Shown piece by piece: positions 5,098 through 5,820 of a DNA stretch of 5,820 nt. Made by a program: the position numbers and the translations under genes. How positions within the stretch are numbered: the first letter of the stretch is position 1; every line of letters begins with the position of its first letter. This stretch comes from an uncultured Gammaproteobacteria bacterium (GTDB taxonomy: Bacteria; Pseudomonadota; Gammaproteobacteria; Pseudomonadales; Azotimanducaceae): positions 1 to 5,820 of the forward strand of contig CAJWLI010000099.1 of the NCBI GenBank assembly GCA_913043075.1, read 5' to 3'. The notes under the pieces are model-generated. The model did no database searches. It worked only from the letters and a program-made list of their open reading frames with translations, and was not told the DNA's origin.

Positions 5098-5820
5098 TAG
5101 TGTCTCCCTCAGAAAGTAGCAAATCCTCCATCTCCTTATTTAAATCTTGGAAGCTTGATTCGCTAATTTCGTATAGCCAATCACGTTTCTTTTCATCTGA
5201 CGCTAAGCGCAGGAAATGCCTACCATCAATCCTTTGCGTTTTTATTATGAGCGCTTCTCCTGAGTCTAGGAGAAACCTAGTTTCAGTTGCATCTTCTAGA
5301 ACGACTTCAGTTCGCTTCTCTACTCCAACTAATCTTAGGTTTACCAACATCCTAGCCATGCCATCTAAGATAGTCTCGTACCGAAGCTTAGCATTAGCGG
5401 GTTGTTCAGATAAGACAAACTCGGCCGAATCCCCATCTCGAAAAACAGATAAGGGCCGTCCTTTGGAGCTAGTTATGTCGATTCTCTGCACCTTATCTGG
5501 GTCTACATCGATAATTACTGGATCAATCCAAGAATCCGGCCTTGCCTCGAAGTCAAAGATATTTTCTGTCAGATAGACTTGGGGATTACCTTTAACTCTC
5601 ACAAAAGAGCCACTCTCTCCTGCATTTGTACCGATTATAAAAGCAAAATCACCAGGCTCTATTTTAAGAAGTCTCGCAGGCGGGTCCAAGCTGTCTGAGA
5701 CACCCAGGCGAGCGTGATTTTTCTCTTTCTTTGTTTTTCTCTCCAGAACCCTTAACTGACTAAGATCTCTCAAAAAACCAGACAGTCTATTTAGGTCCGC
5801 AGGGTAACCCCCAGCTTCGA
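5093..5820 (-). CDS. DUF4340 domain protein, C-terminal 241 residues (5' end outside window)
   Basis: The reading frame is open through the right edge of the window, so this is the C-terminal part of a longer protein. The visible fragment begins near EAGGYPADLNRLSGFLRDLSQLRVLE and ends LLLSEGDTN. The pattern Y-P-A-D, then a helix ending in L-R-V-L-E-R-K-T, then A-R-L-G-V-S-D, is typical of DUF4340. So are the later S-W-I-D-P-V-I-I-D-V-D-P-D-K-V-Q-R-I-D-I and the second copy of a similar strand-helix unit towards the C-terminus. A TTG at 5773 is in frame but lies inside the conserved domain and is not the start. Family members usually carry one N-terminal membrane helix, here outside the window, and often follow GldG/ABC-type transporter genes; neither can be checked. 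The biochemical function is unknown. The stop TAG overlaps the ATT start of the crotonase gene. Confidence 0.8.
   Translation of the reverse strand, partial: EAGGYPADLNRLSGFLRDLSQLRVLERKTKKEKNHARLGVSDSLDPPARLLKIEPGDFAFIIGTNAGESGSFVRVKGNPQVYLTENIFDFEARPDSWIDPVIIDVDPDKVQRIDITSSKGRPLSVFRDGDSAEFVLSEQPANAKLRYETILDGMARMLVNLRLVGVEKRTEVVLEDATETRFLLDSGEALIIKTQRIDGRHFLRLASDEKKRDWLYEISESSFQDLNKEMEDLLLSEGDTN
5104..5110 (-). promoter_or_regulatory. Shine-Dalgarno site preceding the ATT start of the crotonase gene
   Basis: GAGGGAG on the minus strand is followed by ACACTA and then ATT at 5097-5095. Spacing is ideal. No ATG, GTG or TTG lies in frame near it, so the site supports initiation at ATT. A second purine tract (GGAGG, ending at 5127) is 14 bases before an in-frame CTG at 5112, which is a poorer alternative. 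Confidence 0.55.

Noticed and set aside
5034..5773. TTG 5773 as the start of the DUF4340 protein
   Set aside because: The frame stays open to the window edge and the upstream codons (YPADLNRLSGFLRDL) match the family.

Overview
The window looks like an ordinary chromosomal housekeeping segment from a gammaproteobacterium. The main evidence is the gene string miaB - phoH/ybeZ - ybeY - corC/ybeX on the minus strand, in the order seen in Escherichia coli and Pseudomonas. The proteins are also close to gammaproteobacterial versions, and a DUF1820 gene lies divergent to miaB. Base composition is moderately AT-rich by eye. No phage, transposon, CRISPR or RNA-gene signal was found.

Layout, right to left on the minus strand. 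A DUF4340 protein (5' part outside the window, ends at 5093) runs directly into a crotonase-family enoyl-CoA hydratase/isomerase gene (4297-5097). The latter appears to start at a rare ATT codon behind a strong Shine-Dalgarno sequence. A 75-residue biotin carrier protein (4051-4278, plus) converges on it. Next, folK (3466-3978, minus) diverges from the biotin carrier gene and overlaps the 3' end of the DUF1820 gene (3156-3491, plus) by 26 bp. A 139-bp region (3017-3155) with divergent promoter-like sequences separates DUF1820 from miaB (1688-3016). After miaB come phoH (647-1627), ybeY (199-666) and the first 68 codons of corC (3-206). ybeY overlaps both of its neighbours.

The miaB-phoH-ybeY-corC group serves tRNA modification, RNA quality control and 16S rRNA maturation, and the short overlaps suggest translational coupling. 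folK belongs to folate synthesis. The biotin carrier and the crotonase both suggest acyl-CoA metabolism, but no carboxylase catalytic subunit is visible. DUF4340 and DUF1820 are conserved families without a settled function.

I see no clearly new multi-gene system. The points most worth a second look are the ATT start and the missing first catalytic glutamate of the crotonase, the stand-alone TB7.3-like biotin carrier, the nine-A run in the phoH/ybeY overlap, and the folK/DUF1820 tail-to-tail overlap. Several genes use non-ATG starts: miaB GTG, phoH TTG and the crotonase ATT.
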